Source of the DNA: Sphingobium sp. AP49
Lineage (GTDB): Bacteria; Pseudomonadota; Alphaproteobacteria; Sphingomonadales; Sphingomonadaceae
Assembly: GCF_000281715.2 (NCBI RefSeq)
Contig: NZ_CP124576.1
Location: 4,278,501-4,342,500 of the forward strand
Direction: 5' to 3'
DNA length: 64,000 nt
The notes beneath the pieces are model-generated. The model was not told the DNA's origin. It saw only the letters and a list, made by a program, of their open reading frames with translations, and did no database searches. A program made the position numbers and the translations under genes. This document shows positions 9,795-18,046 of this stretch, one piece after another. How positions within the stretch are numbered: the first letter of the stretch is position 1; each line of letters begins with the position of its first letter.

Positions 9795-10286
9795 TCAGGC
9801 GCCGCGGGCGGCCTCGAACAGGAACCAGGCGCGCTGTTCGGCCTGGTCGGTCCAGTCGTCGACAATGCCTTCGGTCGCATTGTCGCCCGCTTCGGTCGCG
9901 GCGGCCTTCACCGCGCGGAAGGTTTCGACCAGCGCCAGATTGTCGTCGCGCAGTTCCTTGAGCATGTCGGCCGGGCTGACGAAGTCGGCGTCATTGTCCT
10001 TGACGGTCTGATGACGGGCGACATCGCCGATCGAGCGCAGCGTGGTGTTGCCGGTCTTGCGTACGCGCTCGGCAATCAGGTCGGTCACGCCCAGGATTTC
10101 GGTCGCCTGATCATCGAACATCAGATGATAGTCGCGGAAATGCGGGCCAGAGACGTGCCAGTGGAAATTCTTGGTCTTGAGATAGAGGGCAAAGCTGTCG
10201 GCCAGGGCGCCGTTCAGGGCCTCTGCAACCGACTTGGTGGCATTGCTCTTGAGATCGGTGGGCGTCTTGAGATCGGGGGCGGTCAT
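9795..10286 (-). CDS. dps: Dps family DNA-binding/ferritin-like protein
   Basis: A 163-residue ferritin-like protein that oxidises Fe(II) with peroxide, stores iron in a dodecamer and protects DNA. The ferroxidase signature FHWHVSGPHFRDYHLMFDDQ is intact, with His, Asp and Glu ligands in register. The ATG at 10286 has a clear CAGGAGGAC site upstream; the ORF extends further but without a ribosome site. It stands as a single gene ending at the shared terminator at 9741-9776. Confidence 0.92.
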   Translation of the reverse strand: MTAPDLKTPTDLKSNATKSVAEALNGALADSFALYLKTKNFHWHVSGPHFRDYHLMFDDQATEILGVTDLIAERVRKTGNTTLRSIGDVARHQTVKDNDADFVSPADMLKELRDDNLALVETFRAVKAAATEAGDNATEGIVDDWTDQAEQRAWFLFEAARGA

Positions 10287-10407
10287 GCACTGTCCTCCTG
10301 TTAGGCGAAATTGATTTCGGACATATAATGATTGCGCGTCAATAAGGTGCCCCCGCAAGTCGGAAATCTTTGGGCAATTTATCGGTCAGGCTGATGGAGG
10401 GAATCGA

Positions 10408-10974
10408 TCAGAGCCGGCCGATCGCGCTCAACGCCATGCCGGCGCCGACGATCAGGGCGATGCCGCCGCCCGTCAGGCGAATCGCCCGGACCGGCAACAA
10501 GGCCAGGAAACGATCGCGCATCAGAATGACCGGCACGGCTGCTGCAATCACACCGATGGCGCCGCCGATCGCCGCGAGCGCCGGATCGGCCGTGCGGGTG
10601 GCGATGCCCAGAATCAGAAATTGCGGTCCGTCGCCAAAGCCCAGGATGAAGACACCGAGCGCGGTGGTAAGGAACGGCCCGATCCGCCAGCCGTCGAGCG
10701 TGTCCGGCATCTTCACCGGCCAGAGCAGACCCACGCCAAGGAACAGCAGCGAAAGCGCCATGAACAGCAGCCGCGCATCATGGCCGAGCATAGGCCCGAT
10801 CCAGGCGCCGGCAGCGGCGGAAATGGCGGCATTGGCAATAGCGGCAACCGCGACGCCGGCGATGATCGCCCCGTCGCGCTGATAGCGATGGGCGAGCGCC
10901 AGCACGAGCAACTGGCCCTTGTCCCCGATTTCCCCGAACAGGCAGCCCAGCAGGGCGATCAGCAAGGCGTCCAT
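10408..10974 (-). CDS. GDT1/TMEM165 (UPF0016) family membrane protein, divergent motifs
   Basis: A 188-residue inner-membrane protein with about six hydrophobic helices, built as two related halves. Family members export Mn or Ca using two E-x-G-D-(K/R)-(T/S) motifs. Here the first is E15-I-G-D-K-G-Q, with Gly in place of Thr/Ser, and the second is GFGDGPQ, where the Glu is replaced. The fold is clear, but ion specificity may differ from canonical Mn exporters. The neighbour downstream on the same strand is dps, and upstream is a small unknown protein. Confidence 0.75.
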   Translation of the reverse strand: MDALLIALLGCLFGEIGDKGQLLVLALAHRYQRDGAIIAGVAVAAIANAAISAAAGAWIGPMLGHDARLLFMALSLLFLGVGLLWPVKMPDTLDGWRIGPFLTTALGVFILGFGDGPQFLILGIATRTADPALAAIGGAIGVIAAAVPVILMRDRFLALLPVRAIRLTGGGIALIVGAGMALSAIGRL

Positions 10975-10986
10975 TCTCTATCCCGG

Positions 10987-11310
10987 TCAGGCGTGCAGGC
11001 GATGCAGCGTAGCGGGCGTGGGTACCAGCGGCAAAATATTCTCGAGCGGCGGCAATTCGGTCGTGATCGCGTCGCGCATCCGGTCGAGATAGGAGAGTAT
11101 GACCGAATCGAGGCCATCGAGCGAAAGGACGGACTGAAGCGTGGCGGCAAGGTCGCCGACGCTGTCGACCCGGAAGGCGCGCGCGATATGACGGATCTGG
11201 TCGACCTCGTCATGCAGGCGCGGGACAGATACATGGCCGCGTTGCGCGGCCAGACCGTCAACCCGGCGCAGCAGGTCGGCCAAAATCGCCAGTTTCGGAT
11301 CATGTCGCAT
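10987..11310 (-). CDS. Conserved hypothetical protein
   Basis: A 107-residue soluble, mostly helical protein (MRHDPKLAILADLLRRVDGL onward). No known domain is recognised. The ATG at 11310 lies eight or nine bases after GGGAGATG; an upstream ATG at 11349 would add 13 residues. It sits 12 bp upstream of the GDT1-like gene on the same strand and probably shares its transcript. GC content and codon use match core genes. Confidence 0.55.
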   Translation of the reverse strand: MRHDPKLAILADLLRRVDGLAAQRGHVSVPRLHDEVDQIRHIARAFRVDSVGDLAATLQSVLSLDGLDSVILSYLDRMRDAITTELPPLENILPLVPTPATLHRLHA

Positions 11311-11512
11311 GGAGACATCTCCCTTCATCCGTACCCCGGTTGGCAGCATGCGCGCATAGGGTTAAAGGCACGTAAAGCCTGTTCCAAACCGTCCACCCGG
11401 CGCGCAAGCCTTGACATCAGGACGAATCTGCCCCAAGGGGCACCGCTGAAACGGGGCGGTCCGACATGGGCCGCTTTTCTTTTTACGCTATTTCAAGACC
11501 AGGGACCAAGCC

Positions 11513-11680
11513 ATGGCCAAGCCGGCAACTGTCAAGATCCGCCTCGTCAGCACGGCTGACACTGGCTTCTTCTACGTCACCAAGAAGAACCCGCGCACCA
11601 CGACCGAAAAGCTGAGCTTCAGCAAGTATGACCCGGTCGTGCGCAAGCATGTCGAATTCAAGGAAGCCAAGATCAAGTAA
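11513..11680 (+). CDS. rpmG: 50S ribosomal protein L33
   Basis: A 55-residue ribosomal protein ([20 protein letters not shown] to [11 protein letters not shown]), full length for the alphaproteobacterial form. It lacks the CxxC pairs of zinc-binding L33 paralogues, so it is the zinc-independent type. It is monocistronic, with a strong terminator 45 bases after the stop. The upstream 100 bases contain GC-rich hairpins that may form the leader. Confidence 0.95.
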   Translation: MAKPATVKIRLVSTADTGFFYVTKKNPRTTTEKLSFSKYDPVVRKHVEFKEAKIK

Positions 11681-11724
11681 GCCGTTGCGGGCTTCGCGCC
11701 CGCGCGCCTGATCTTTCGGCACCG

Positions 11725-11758
11725 AAAAAGGCCCGTCCCTGTTGGGAGCGGGCCTTTT
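11725..11758 (+). terminator. Intrinsic terminator after rpmG
   Basis: Stem AAAAGGCCCG/CGGGCCTTTT (11726-11735 with 11749-11758) plus an inner TCCC/GGGA extension, ending in a T-run. It could also serve phoX from the other side. Confidence 0.85.
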
Positions 11759-11815
11759 CCTGTTGGCGTTCCCGCCGGGTAGGCCCCCGATCCGAAGATC
11801 GGGAGCCCGATGCCG

Positions 11816-13702
11816 TCAGTTGCCGACCGGCTGGCCGTCGGTACGGCGCACCACGATGGTCGAGGAACGGGGCTGCTGCCCCGCCACCGGCCAGTTGCCG
11901 GTCGGATGCTGGATGTTGATGAAGAAGTTCTTCAAGTCCGGCGTGTAGGCGATGCCGGTGATCTCGCAGCCCGCCGGGCCGACCAGGAAGCGCTTCGACT
12001 GCTTGCTGGTCTGGTCGATATAATACATCGAGTTATTACCGAACGCCCCGGTCATGTTGGTGGCGGCGCCGTTCAGCGTACCGGCATTGCCGGTGAGATT
12101 ATGGTCGGTCTGGACCCACAGCCGACCTTGGGGATCGATGCGGATGCCGTCGGGGCTGGAGAAATAATCGCCGCTGATATTGCCCTTGAGATTATCCTCC
12201 GCGAGCGACGGATTGCCGGCGAGCAGGAAAATGCTCCAGGTGAAGGCGGTCGCCAGCGGCGAGTCGCCATTTTCACGGAACCTGATGATATGGCCATGCA
12301 GGTTGGTGACGCGCGGATCAGCCGCATCGGTGACGCGACGGCCGCTATTGTTGGTCAGGGTGACGAAGATCGCCTGCTTGTTGGGCGCCACCGTGATCCA
12401 TTCCGGACGGTCCATGATGGTACCACCGGCGACGCGGGCGGCCGACTGGGCATTGACCAGCACGTCAGCCTGGTTGTTGAAATTGACCGTGACCGGGGCC
12501 GGCGGCGTGGTCGACTGGCTGACATTGCCCGGATCGGACGCACCGGCGACCAGGCCGTTCTGGCCCTGGACCAGCGCGCGCCATTCGCCCGTGCCGTCGG
12601 CGTTGAAGCGGGCGACATAGAGGGTGCCATAGTCGAGCAGGTCGGTGTTGGCGGCCCGATTGCTGCTGCTGAAGGCGCGGTCCGGCACGAACTTGTAGAT
12701 GCAGCCCGGGGTCGAATCATCGCCCATGTAGAAGGCGACGCGGTTGCCGGCGTCGGTCATGTGGGCGACATTTTCATGGCTGAAACGGCCGAGCGCGGTG
12801 CGCTTGGTCGCGGGGGCCAGTTCCTGGAAGGGATCGATCTCGACCACCCAGCCATAGCTGGTGTTGGGCTGGGTCGGATCGAGATAATTGTTCGTCGTTT
12901 CCTCGCAGGTGAGGTAGGTGCCCCAGGGGGTCCGGCCCGAGGAGCAGTTGTTGAGCATGCCGCGGATCGTGCCGGGCAGGACGCCGGCAGCCGGGCCGCC
13001 GACGCGATAGTCGGTGTTGCCGCTATAGCGCTTATTATATTTCGACCCGGCCTTGACCGCGAACTTGCCGTCGGTGCCCTTGGTCACTTCGACGACGGCG
13101 ATGCCGACGGCCGAAAGCGCGATCGCCTTCTGGTCGGCGGTGGCGGTCGACGCGTTGTAGCTGCCGCTGGCGAACAGGATATTATAGTCGGGCAGCTCGA
13201 AATTGATCGCGAGCAGGCCGCCGGCATTGGCGTCCGTGCCGGTCAGTTCGAAATATTCCATGCCGTCATGATTGCCGCCGGCCCAGGCCGCGGTCTGGCT
13301 GACATTGGTCGGGAAGGTGCCGTTGGCGAAGGCGGTGCCGGCTTCGACCAGGTCGCCGGCCTTGAGCAGCACATCGACGGTATAGCCCGACGGCACGGTC
13401 ACGGTGTCGTTGGTGTTGATCGCGACCGAGGTGAAGGCGATGCCATAGCTGGGCGTGGGGGTCGGCGTGGGGGTGGGTGTCGGGGTCGGCGTGGGCGCCG
13501 GCGTGCTGTCGTCGTCGTCATCGTCGCAGGCGGCCAGCGCCCCCAGCATCGGCAGGACGGACAGGCCGAGCAGGCCGTTCTTCAGGACGGAGCGGCGGCC
13601 CGGATTGGCCGCGACGATGGCTTCCAGACTGTCTTCGCCCGCAACAATCGTGGGCTGCGCATCGCGGAAAGCCGCGCGCGCCTCGTCGGTCAGATGAGAC
13701 AT
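11816..13702 (-). CDS. PhoX family alkaline phosphatase with Tat signal and lipobox
   Basis: A 628-residue protein of the DUF839/PhoX family, Ca- and Fe-dependent phosphomonoesterases acting outside the cytoplasm. The N-terminal region has a twin-arginine signal (R36-R37, GRRSVLKNGLLG) and a lipobox ending at C59 (ALAAC), then six Asp residues and a Pro-Thr tract. The catalytic domain has the family wording TPWGTYLTCEETTNNYLDP and ENVAHMTDAGNRVAFYMGDD. It should be folded before export and lipid-anchored. It is divergent from no regulator; a Pho box was not identified. Confidence 0.88.
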   Translation of the reverse strand: MSHLTDEARAAFRDAQPTIVAGEDSLEAIVAANPGRRSVLKNGLLGLSVLPMLGALAACDDDDDDSTPAPTPTPTPTPTPTPTPSYGIAFTSVAINTNDTVTVPSGYTVDVLLKAGDLVEAGTAFANGTFPTNVSQTAAWAGGNHDGMEYFELTGTDANAGGLLAINFELPDYNILFASGSYNASTATADQKAIALSAVGIAVVEVTKGTDGKFAVKAGSKYNKRYSGNTDYRVGGPAAGVLPGTIRGMLNNCSSGRTPWGTYLTCEETTNNYLDPTQPNTSYGWVVEIDPFQELAPATKRTALGRFSHENVAHMTDAGNRVAFYMGDDSTPGCIYKFVPDRAFSSSNRAANTDLLDYGTLYVARFNADGTGEWRALVQGQNGLVAGASDPGNVSQSTTPPAPVTVNFNNQADVLVNAQSAARVAGGTIMDRPEWITVAPNKQAIFVTLTNNSGRRVTDAADPRVTNLHGHIIRFRENGDSPLATAFTWSIFLLAGNPSLAEDNLKGNISGDYFSSPDGIRIDPQGRLWVQTDHNLTGNAGTLNGAATNMTGAFGNNSMYYIDQTSKQSKRFLVGPAGCEITGIAYTPDLKNFFINIQHPTGNWPVAGQQPRSSTIVVRRTDGQPVGN

Positions 13703-13846
13703 GATACAATACCCCTGTGCATGCGAGCGCCGGCATGACCGCCGCGCCCTTGGCGCGCATGACGTGACAGAGGAGAATGACGCGCAAACTGCGCTATGAT
13801 GTCAGTGTCGCGACCAGGGGATGACGCATTTGTGACGACATGCCGC

Positions 13847-14209
13847 CTAGAGCAGCGCGTTCACCTGCTCGACGAAACGCAGCACCGAAATCGGCTTGGA
13901 TACATAGGCCTGCGCCCCGGCAGCGCGAATCCGATCCTCGTCGCCCTTGCCGGCATAGGCCGTTACCGCCATGATCGGCACCAGCGACAGCCGATCGTCG
14001 GCCTTGAGCGATATGATGAGATCGAGGCCGCTGACATGCGGCAGATGTATGTCGGTGATGACGAGATCCGGACCGAAGTCGCGCGCCTGCGCCAGCACAT
14101 CCCGGCCGTCGCGCAGAGGCAGCACCTCATGCCCGTGCGCACGCAGCAGGTCGCAAAAAAGTTTAAGGTTAAGTTCGTTGTCCTCGACAACGAGCACGCG
14201 CTTTGCCAC
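13847..14209 (-). CDS. Single-domain response regulator (DivK-like)
   Basis: A 120-residue receiver domain without an output domain. The phosphoacceptor is D53, with acidic pocket E9-D10, T83 and K105. Wording such as AKRVLVVEDNELNLKLF and KPISV is close to DivK, the essential cell-cycle receiver that modulates DivJ/PleC-type kinases. It diverges from the DUF3572 gene at 14273, a common neighbour of divK in alphaproteobacteria. I am sure of the receiver; the orthology to divK is probable. Confidence 0.85.
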   Translation of the reverse strand: MAKRVLVVEDNELNLKLFCDLLRAHGHEVLPLRDGRDVLAQARDFGPDLVITDIHLPHVSGLDLIISLKADDRLSLVPIMAVTAYAGKGDEDRIRAAGAQAYVSKPISVLRFVEQVNALL

Positions 14210-14272
14210 CAGTCACCCGCACTGCCACTTGGAAGGCTGCTCTATAGCCGCCCCAGCCCAGAGAACCAAATC

Positions 14273-14572
14273 ATGCGATCCGACATCCCAAATGGCAAGA
14301 AGGAGACCGATGGTGACGGCCATCCCGATGCCCCCACGCTGGCGCTGATGGCGCTGGCCTGGACGGTGGCGGACGACCGACGGGCAGACCGATTGCTGGG
14401 GCTGACCGGGCTGGACGCGGCGGCGCTGCGCCAGGGCGCTGGCGACCCGGCGATACTGGCCGCCATACTCGCCTTCCTGGCCGATCATGAACCCGACCTG
14501 GTCGCCTGTGCCGAGGCGATCGACAGCAGCCCGGCGGCGCTGATCGCCGCGAAGGAGAGATTGAGCCGATGA
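14273..14572 (+). CDS. DUF3572 family protein
   Basis: A 99-residue protein of unknown function with the family core LALMALAWTVADDRRADRLLGLTGLDAAALR and a C-terminal helical part. ATG at 14273. It is divergent from the DivK-like gene and is the first gene of a five-gene operon. Its stop overlaps the start of the next gene (ATGA at 14569). Confidence 0.8.
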   Translation: MRSDIPNGKKETDGDGHPDAPTLALMALAWTVADDRRADRLLGLTGLDAAALRQGAGDPAILAAILAFLADHEPDLVACAEAIDSSPAALIAAKERLSR

Positions 14573-15222
14573 GCCGTCCGCTGATCATTACCGACTGCGA
14601 CGAGGTGCTGCTGCACATGGTGGTGCCGTTCCGCCACTGGCTGGACGAAACGCATGACGTGCATTTCGACATGCGCGAACAGGGGTTCAGCGAGGCGTTG
14701 CGTCACAAGGACAGCGGCCTGCCGCTGGAACGCGAGCTGGTGTGGGAATTGCTGGTCGCCTTTTTCGATACGGAAATGGTTCGGCAGACGCCGATCAGCG
14801 GCGCGATCGCGGCATTGCAGCGGCTGGCCCAGATCGCCGATATCGAAGTGTTGACCAATATCGGCGAGCGCCACCATCAGTTGCGCGTGGCGCAGTTGGC
14901 GAGCCATGGCCTTGATCTGCCGGTCCACTGGAATCATGGCGGCAAGGGACGCAAGCTGGCCGCCATCCTGGCCGAACGCCAGCCGAGCTGTGCCCTGTTC
15001 ATCGACGATCTGGGTGAGCACCACGCCTCCGTCGCGCGACATGCGCCGGATGTGTGGCGGCTGCACATGGTCGGTGAACCCGAAATCGCCGACATTCCAG
15101 TCGCGGACAAGGCCCATGCCCGGATCGACGACTGGGCCAGCGCCGAAGCCTGGATCATCGCGCGGCTGGCCGAAGGGCCTGCCCCCACCATTTCAACGCC
15201 CCTGAATGGAGCCATTGCATGA
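14569..15222 (+). CDS. HAD superfamily hydrolase-like protein
   Basis: A 217-residue cytosolic protein with HAD motif I D9-C-D11-E-V, motif II near VLTNIG, a Lys in GGKGRKL and motif IV D146-D147 (FIDDLGEH). It is probably a small phosphatase; the substrate is unknown. Both its start and stop overlap neighbours by four bases (ATGA), so its expression is tied to the DUF3572 and RidA genes. It has no recognised close characterised relative. Confidence 0.75.
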   Translation: MSRPLIITDCDEVLLHMVVPFRHWLDETHDVHFDMREQGFSEALRHKDSGLPLERELVWELLVAFFDTEMVRQTPISGAIAALQRLAQIADIEVLTNIGERHHQLRVAQLASHGLDLPVHWNHGGKGRKLAAILAERQPSCALFIDDLGEHHASVARHAPDVWRLHMVGEPEIADIPVADKAHARIDDWASAEAWIIARLAEGPAPTISTPLNGAIA

Positions 15223-15686
15223 GCATCGACGCCCGCCTTGCCGAACTCGGCATCACCCTGCCTGCCGCCGCCGCGCCGGTCGCCGCCTATGTGCCGGCGG
15301 TCGAGGTCAATGGCCTGCTGCATATTTCCGGCCAGATCGCGCTCAAGGACGGGCAGTTGATGACCGGCCGCCTGGGCGAGGACCGCGACCTCGATTATGG
15401 CGTCGAGGCAGCGCGCGCCTGTGGCCTGAACCTCATCGCGCAGATGAAGGCAGCATTGGGCGGCGACCTCGACCGGGTCGAGCGGATCGTCAAGCTGGGC
15501 GCCTTCATCGCCAGCGCACCGGGCTTCACCGACCAGCCCAAGGTCGCCAATGGCGCGTCCGAACTGATGGTCGCGGTGTTCGGCGAAGCCGGCAAGCATG
15601 CGCGCAGCGCGGTCGGCGTGCCGGTGCTGCCACTGGGCGCGGCCGTCGAGATCGACGCGATCGTGCAGGTTCGTCCTGCGGCCTGA
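15219..15686 (+). CDS. RidA/YjgF family protein
   Basis: A 155-residue member of the RidA superfamily (longer C-terminal-extended type). RidA enzymes deaminate reactive enamine/imine intermediates; other subclasses have unknown roles. Recognisable elements are HISGQIALKDGQLMTGRLG, the central R-I-V-K helix and a terminal VPVLPLGAAVEIDAIVQV strand. The catalytic Arg of RidA proper, which belongs just before the final strand, is not clearly present, so deaminase activity is doubtful. Confidence 0.82.
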   Translation: MSIDARLAELGITLPAAAAPVAAYVPAVEVNGLLHISGQIALKDGQLMTGRLGEDRDLDYGVEAARACGLNLIAQMKAALGGDLDRVERIVKLGAFIASAPGFTDQPKVANGASELMVAVFGEAGKHARSAVGVPVLPLGAAVEIDAIVQVRPAA

Positions 15687-16386
15687 GAGGCCTGACTGGC
15701 TGATCGCCCGCCCCTTCGCCCATCGCGGGCTGCACGGGGCGGGGGTCAGCGAAAATGGCATGGCGGCCTTCCACGCCGCCATCGCCCTGGGGCTAGGCAT
15801 CGAATGCGATGTCCAGTTGAGCCGCGACGGCGTTCCCTTCGTCTTTCATGACACCAGCCTGATGCGGATGACCGGACATCCGGGCACTCTGGCGGAATGC
15901 GCTTCGGCCGATATCGACATGTTGCGCCTGCCCGATGGCGGGGCGATCCCACGCCTTGCCAGGCTGCTGGATGTATGCGCACAAACGCCGCTGCTGGTCG
16001 AGATCAAGGCCAGGGGGCGCAATGTCGTGCCGATCTGTGCCGCCGTGGCGGATGCGATCGACGGGCGCGACCAGCCGGTGGCGGTCATGTCGTTCCATCC
16101 GCTGGCAATGCGCTGGTTCGCACGGCACCGGCCCGGCGTCCTGCGCGGGCTGGTGAATAGTAGCCAGGACAAGACGCATCTGCACGCGATTGTCGGCCGC
16201 ACCCTTGCACTTTGGCTGGCCAATCCCGATTTTCTGGCCTGTGATATCCGCGACTTGCCTTTCCATTTTGCCGCCACCGCCCGTCGCCGGGGGCTGCCGG
16301 TGCTGAGTTGGACGGTGCGCAGCGACGCGCAGCGAGCCATCGCCGCTGTCCATGCCGACCAGATCATCTTCGAGGGGCCGGCATGA
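15598..16386 (+). CDS. Glycerophosphodiester phosphodiesterase family protein
   Basis: A GDPD TIM-barrel enzyme hydrolysing glycerophosphodiesters. Active-site wording is present: AHRGLHG (general acid/base His), ECDVQLSRDG (metal-binding Glu/Asp) and FHDTSLMRMTG (second His). Conserved sequence begins near 15,694. The only standard start in frame is the ATG at 15598, giving 262 residues but overlapping ridA by 89 bp; CTG at 15676 or 15700 would give a more natural length near 235. The stop overlaps the next start (16383-16386). The function is secure; the start is not. Confidence 0.8.
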   Translation: MRAARSACRCCHWARPSRSTRSCRFVLRPERPDWLIARPFAHRGLHGAGVSENGMAAFHAAIALGLGIECDVQLSRDGVPFVFHDTSLMRMTGHPGTLAECASADIDMLRLPDGGAIPRLARLLDVCAQTPLLVEIKARGRNVVPICAAVADAIDGRDQPVAVMSFHPLAMRWFARHRPGVLRGLVNSSQDKTHLHAIVGRTLALWLANPDFLACDIRDLPFHFAATARRRGLPVLSWTVRSDAQRAIAAVHADQIIFEGPA

Positions 16387-17519
16387 GCGAATTCGTCGCG
16401 CGCATCGCCGGCGGTGTCGCCGATCTGCCCCGGGACCAGTGGGACGCCTGCGCCGGCGACGCCAACCCCTTCGTCAGCTGGGATTTCCTGACCGCGCTGG
16501 AGCGATCGGAAAGCGTCGGACCCGGCACCGGCTGGCAGCCGCTGCCGATCGTCATCGACGGGCCGGATGGCGCCATCGCCGCCGCCGCGCCACTCTATGC
16601 CAAGATGCACAGCCAGGGCGAATATGTGTTCGACCATGGCTGGGCCGATGCCTGGGAACGGGCGGGCGGCCAATATTATCCCAAGATCCAGATCGCTGCG
16701 CCCTTCTCGCCCGTGCCCGGCCCCCGCCTGCTGCTGCGCGATTCGATGCTGGGGCCGGCGCTGATCGCGGGAATCGAGACTGTGGTCGAGCGCAACGCGC
16801 TGTCATCGGCCCATGCGACCTTCATCCATCCCGATCAGATCGCCATGTTCGAGGCGGCGGGTTGGCTGATCCGCGAGGACAGCCAGTTCCACTGGCACAA
16901 TAAGGGCTATGCCGGGTTCGACGACTTCCTGGCAGACCTGTCGAGCGAGAAGCGCAAGAATATCCGCAAGGAACGACGGCGCGCAGTCGAGGGGCTGGAC
17001 ATCATCCACCTGACCGGCCGCGATCTGACCGAAGCCCATTGGGATATTTTCTGGGATTTCTATCAGGATACCGGCGCGCGCAAATGGGGGCAGCCCTATC
17101 TGACCCGGTCCTTTTTCTCGATCCTGGGCGAGACGATGGCGGACAAGGTGCTACTGATGCTGGCCCGGCGCGATGGACGGGCGATTGCCGGGGCGCTCAA
17201 CCTGATCGGCACGGATAGCCTATATGGCCGCTATTGGGGCTGCATCGAAGAGGTCCCCAATCTGCATTTCGAGCTATGCTATTATCAGGCGATCGATGCT
17301 GCGATCACACGTGGCCTGGGCCGGGTCGAAGCCGGGGCACAGGGCGGGCATAAGCTGGCGCGCGGCTACACGCCGCAGCCGACCTATTCAGCGCATCATA
17401 TTCCCAATGCCGGCTTTCGCCGCGCGGTGGCCGGCTTTCTCGACGCCGAACGGGAAGATATACAGCGCGACCGGGCATGGTTGTGCGAACGGACGCCCTT
17501 CCGCAAGGGCGGCAGCTAG
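16383..17519 (+). CDS. PF04339/DUF482 acyltransferase (FemAB/GNAT-like)
   Basis: A 378-residue protein of the peptidogalycan-biosynthesis/DUF482 family, which has two GNAT-like halves related to FemAB aminoacyl transferases. Family wording includes NPFVSWDFLTALE, the basic segment SSEKRKNIRKERR and KLARGYTPQPTYSAH near the C-terminus. The substrate is unknown. The ATG at 16383 overlaps the GDPD stop. It is the last gene of the operon that begins at 14273. Confidence 0.82.
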   Translation: MSEFVARIAGGVADLPRDQWDACAGDANPFVSWDFLTALERSESVGPGTGWQPLPIVIDGPDGAIAAAAPLYAKMHSQGEYVFDHGWADAWERAGGQYYPKIQIAAPFSPVPGPRLLLRDSMLGPALIAGIETVVERNALSSAHATFIHPDQIAMFEAAGWLIREDSQFHWHNKGYAGFDDFLADLSSEKRKNIRKERRRAVEGLDIIHLTGRDLTEAHWDIFWDFYQDTGARKWGQPYLTRSFFSILGETMADKVLLMLARRDGRAIAGALNLIGTDSLYGRYWGCIEEVPNLHFELCYYQAIDAAITRGLGRVEAGAQGGHKLARGYTPQPTYSAHHIPNAGFRRAVAGFLDAEREDIQRDRAWLCERTPFRKGGS

Positions 17520-17523
17520 ACCG

Positions 17524-17820
17524 TCAAGCCGCGCGGATTTCCGTGGCCACGATCCAGGCGCGTGCCTGGCGCTGGGCTTCGGCGATTTCGCGTGCGGTCA
17601 TTTCCTCGGCAATCTCGGCCCGCATGCTCTGCCCCAGTTCGCTGCCACTGCGGGCGGCAAGGTTGAACCATTTATGCGCTTCGACCAGATCGACCGGCAT
17701 GCCGTTGGTCCCGCAGCTATAGGCCACGCCCAGCTCGAAACAGGCTTCTGCCGAACCACCAGCCGCATGGGCCAACCGGCTTTCCATCAGAAACTGCGCA
17801 CTTTTTAGACTGTTCGCCAT
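17524..17820 (-). CDS. Small Sel1-repeat-like protein
   Basis: A 98-residue helical protein containing one Sel1/TPR-like repeat (CFELGVAYSCGTNGMPVDLVEAHKWFNLAAR). Such repeats mediate protein contacts; a single repeat plus a capping helix is unusual but seen in alphaproteobacteria. It converges with the acyltransferase gene, with 4 bp between the stops. The function is unknown. Confidence 0.75.
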   Translation of the reverse strand: MANSLKSAQFLMESRLAHAAGGSAEACFELGVAYSCGTNGMPVDLVEAHKWFNLAARSGSELGQSMRAEIAEEMTAREIAEAQRQARAWIVATEIRAA

Positions 17821-18046
17821 GACATACCCCCTGAATATCTAATCCAATGTTCGACCCTTGGTTTTGCGATTGATCGACAGGTTGGACCGGCAGCCGATAA
17901 AAATTGGTTAACGCGCCTACGCGGAAAAATGACATCTCCGCCCGTGCCGCCTGATCCAGACAGGGTTAACGGATCAAGGAGCCCCCGGTGTGAGGCAACG
18001 CGATAAGGGCTGGCATCGTCGCGCGATTGTCCGCATAGGCCCGAGC

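Noticed and set aside
13450..13510. GTGGGG-rich tandem tract as a regulatory repeat
   Set aside because: It is in frame within phoX and encodes the Pro-Thr stalk.
11810..13738. 642-codon plus-strand frame opposite phoX
   Set aside because: GC-driven antisense frame; phoX on the other strand has a signal sequence and catalytic motifs.
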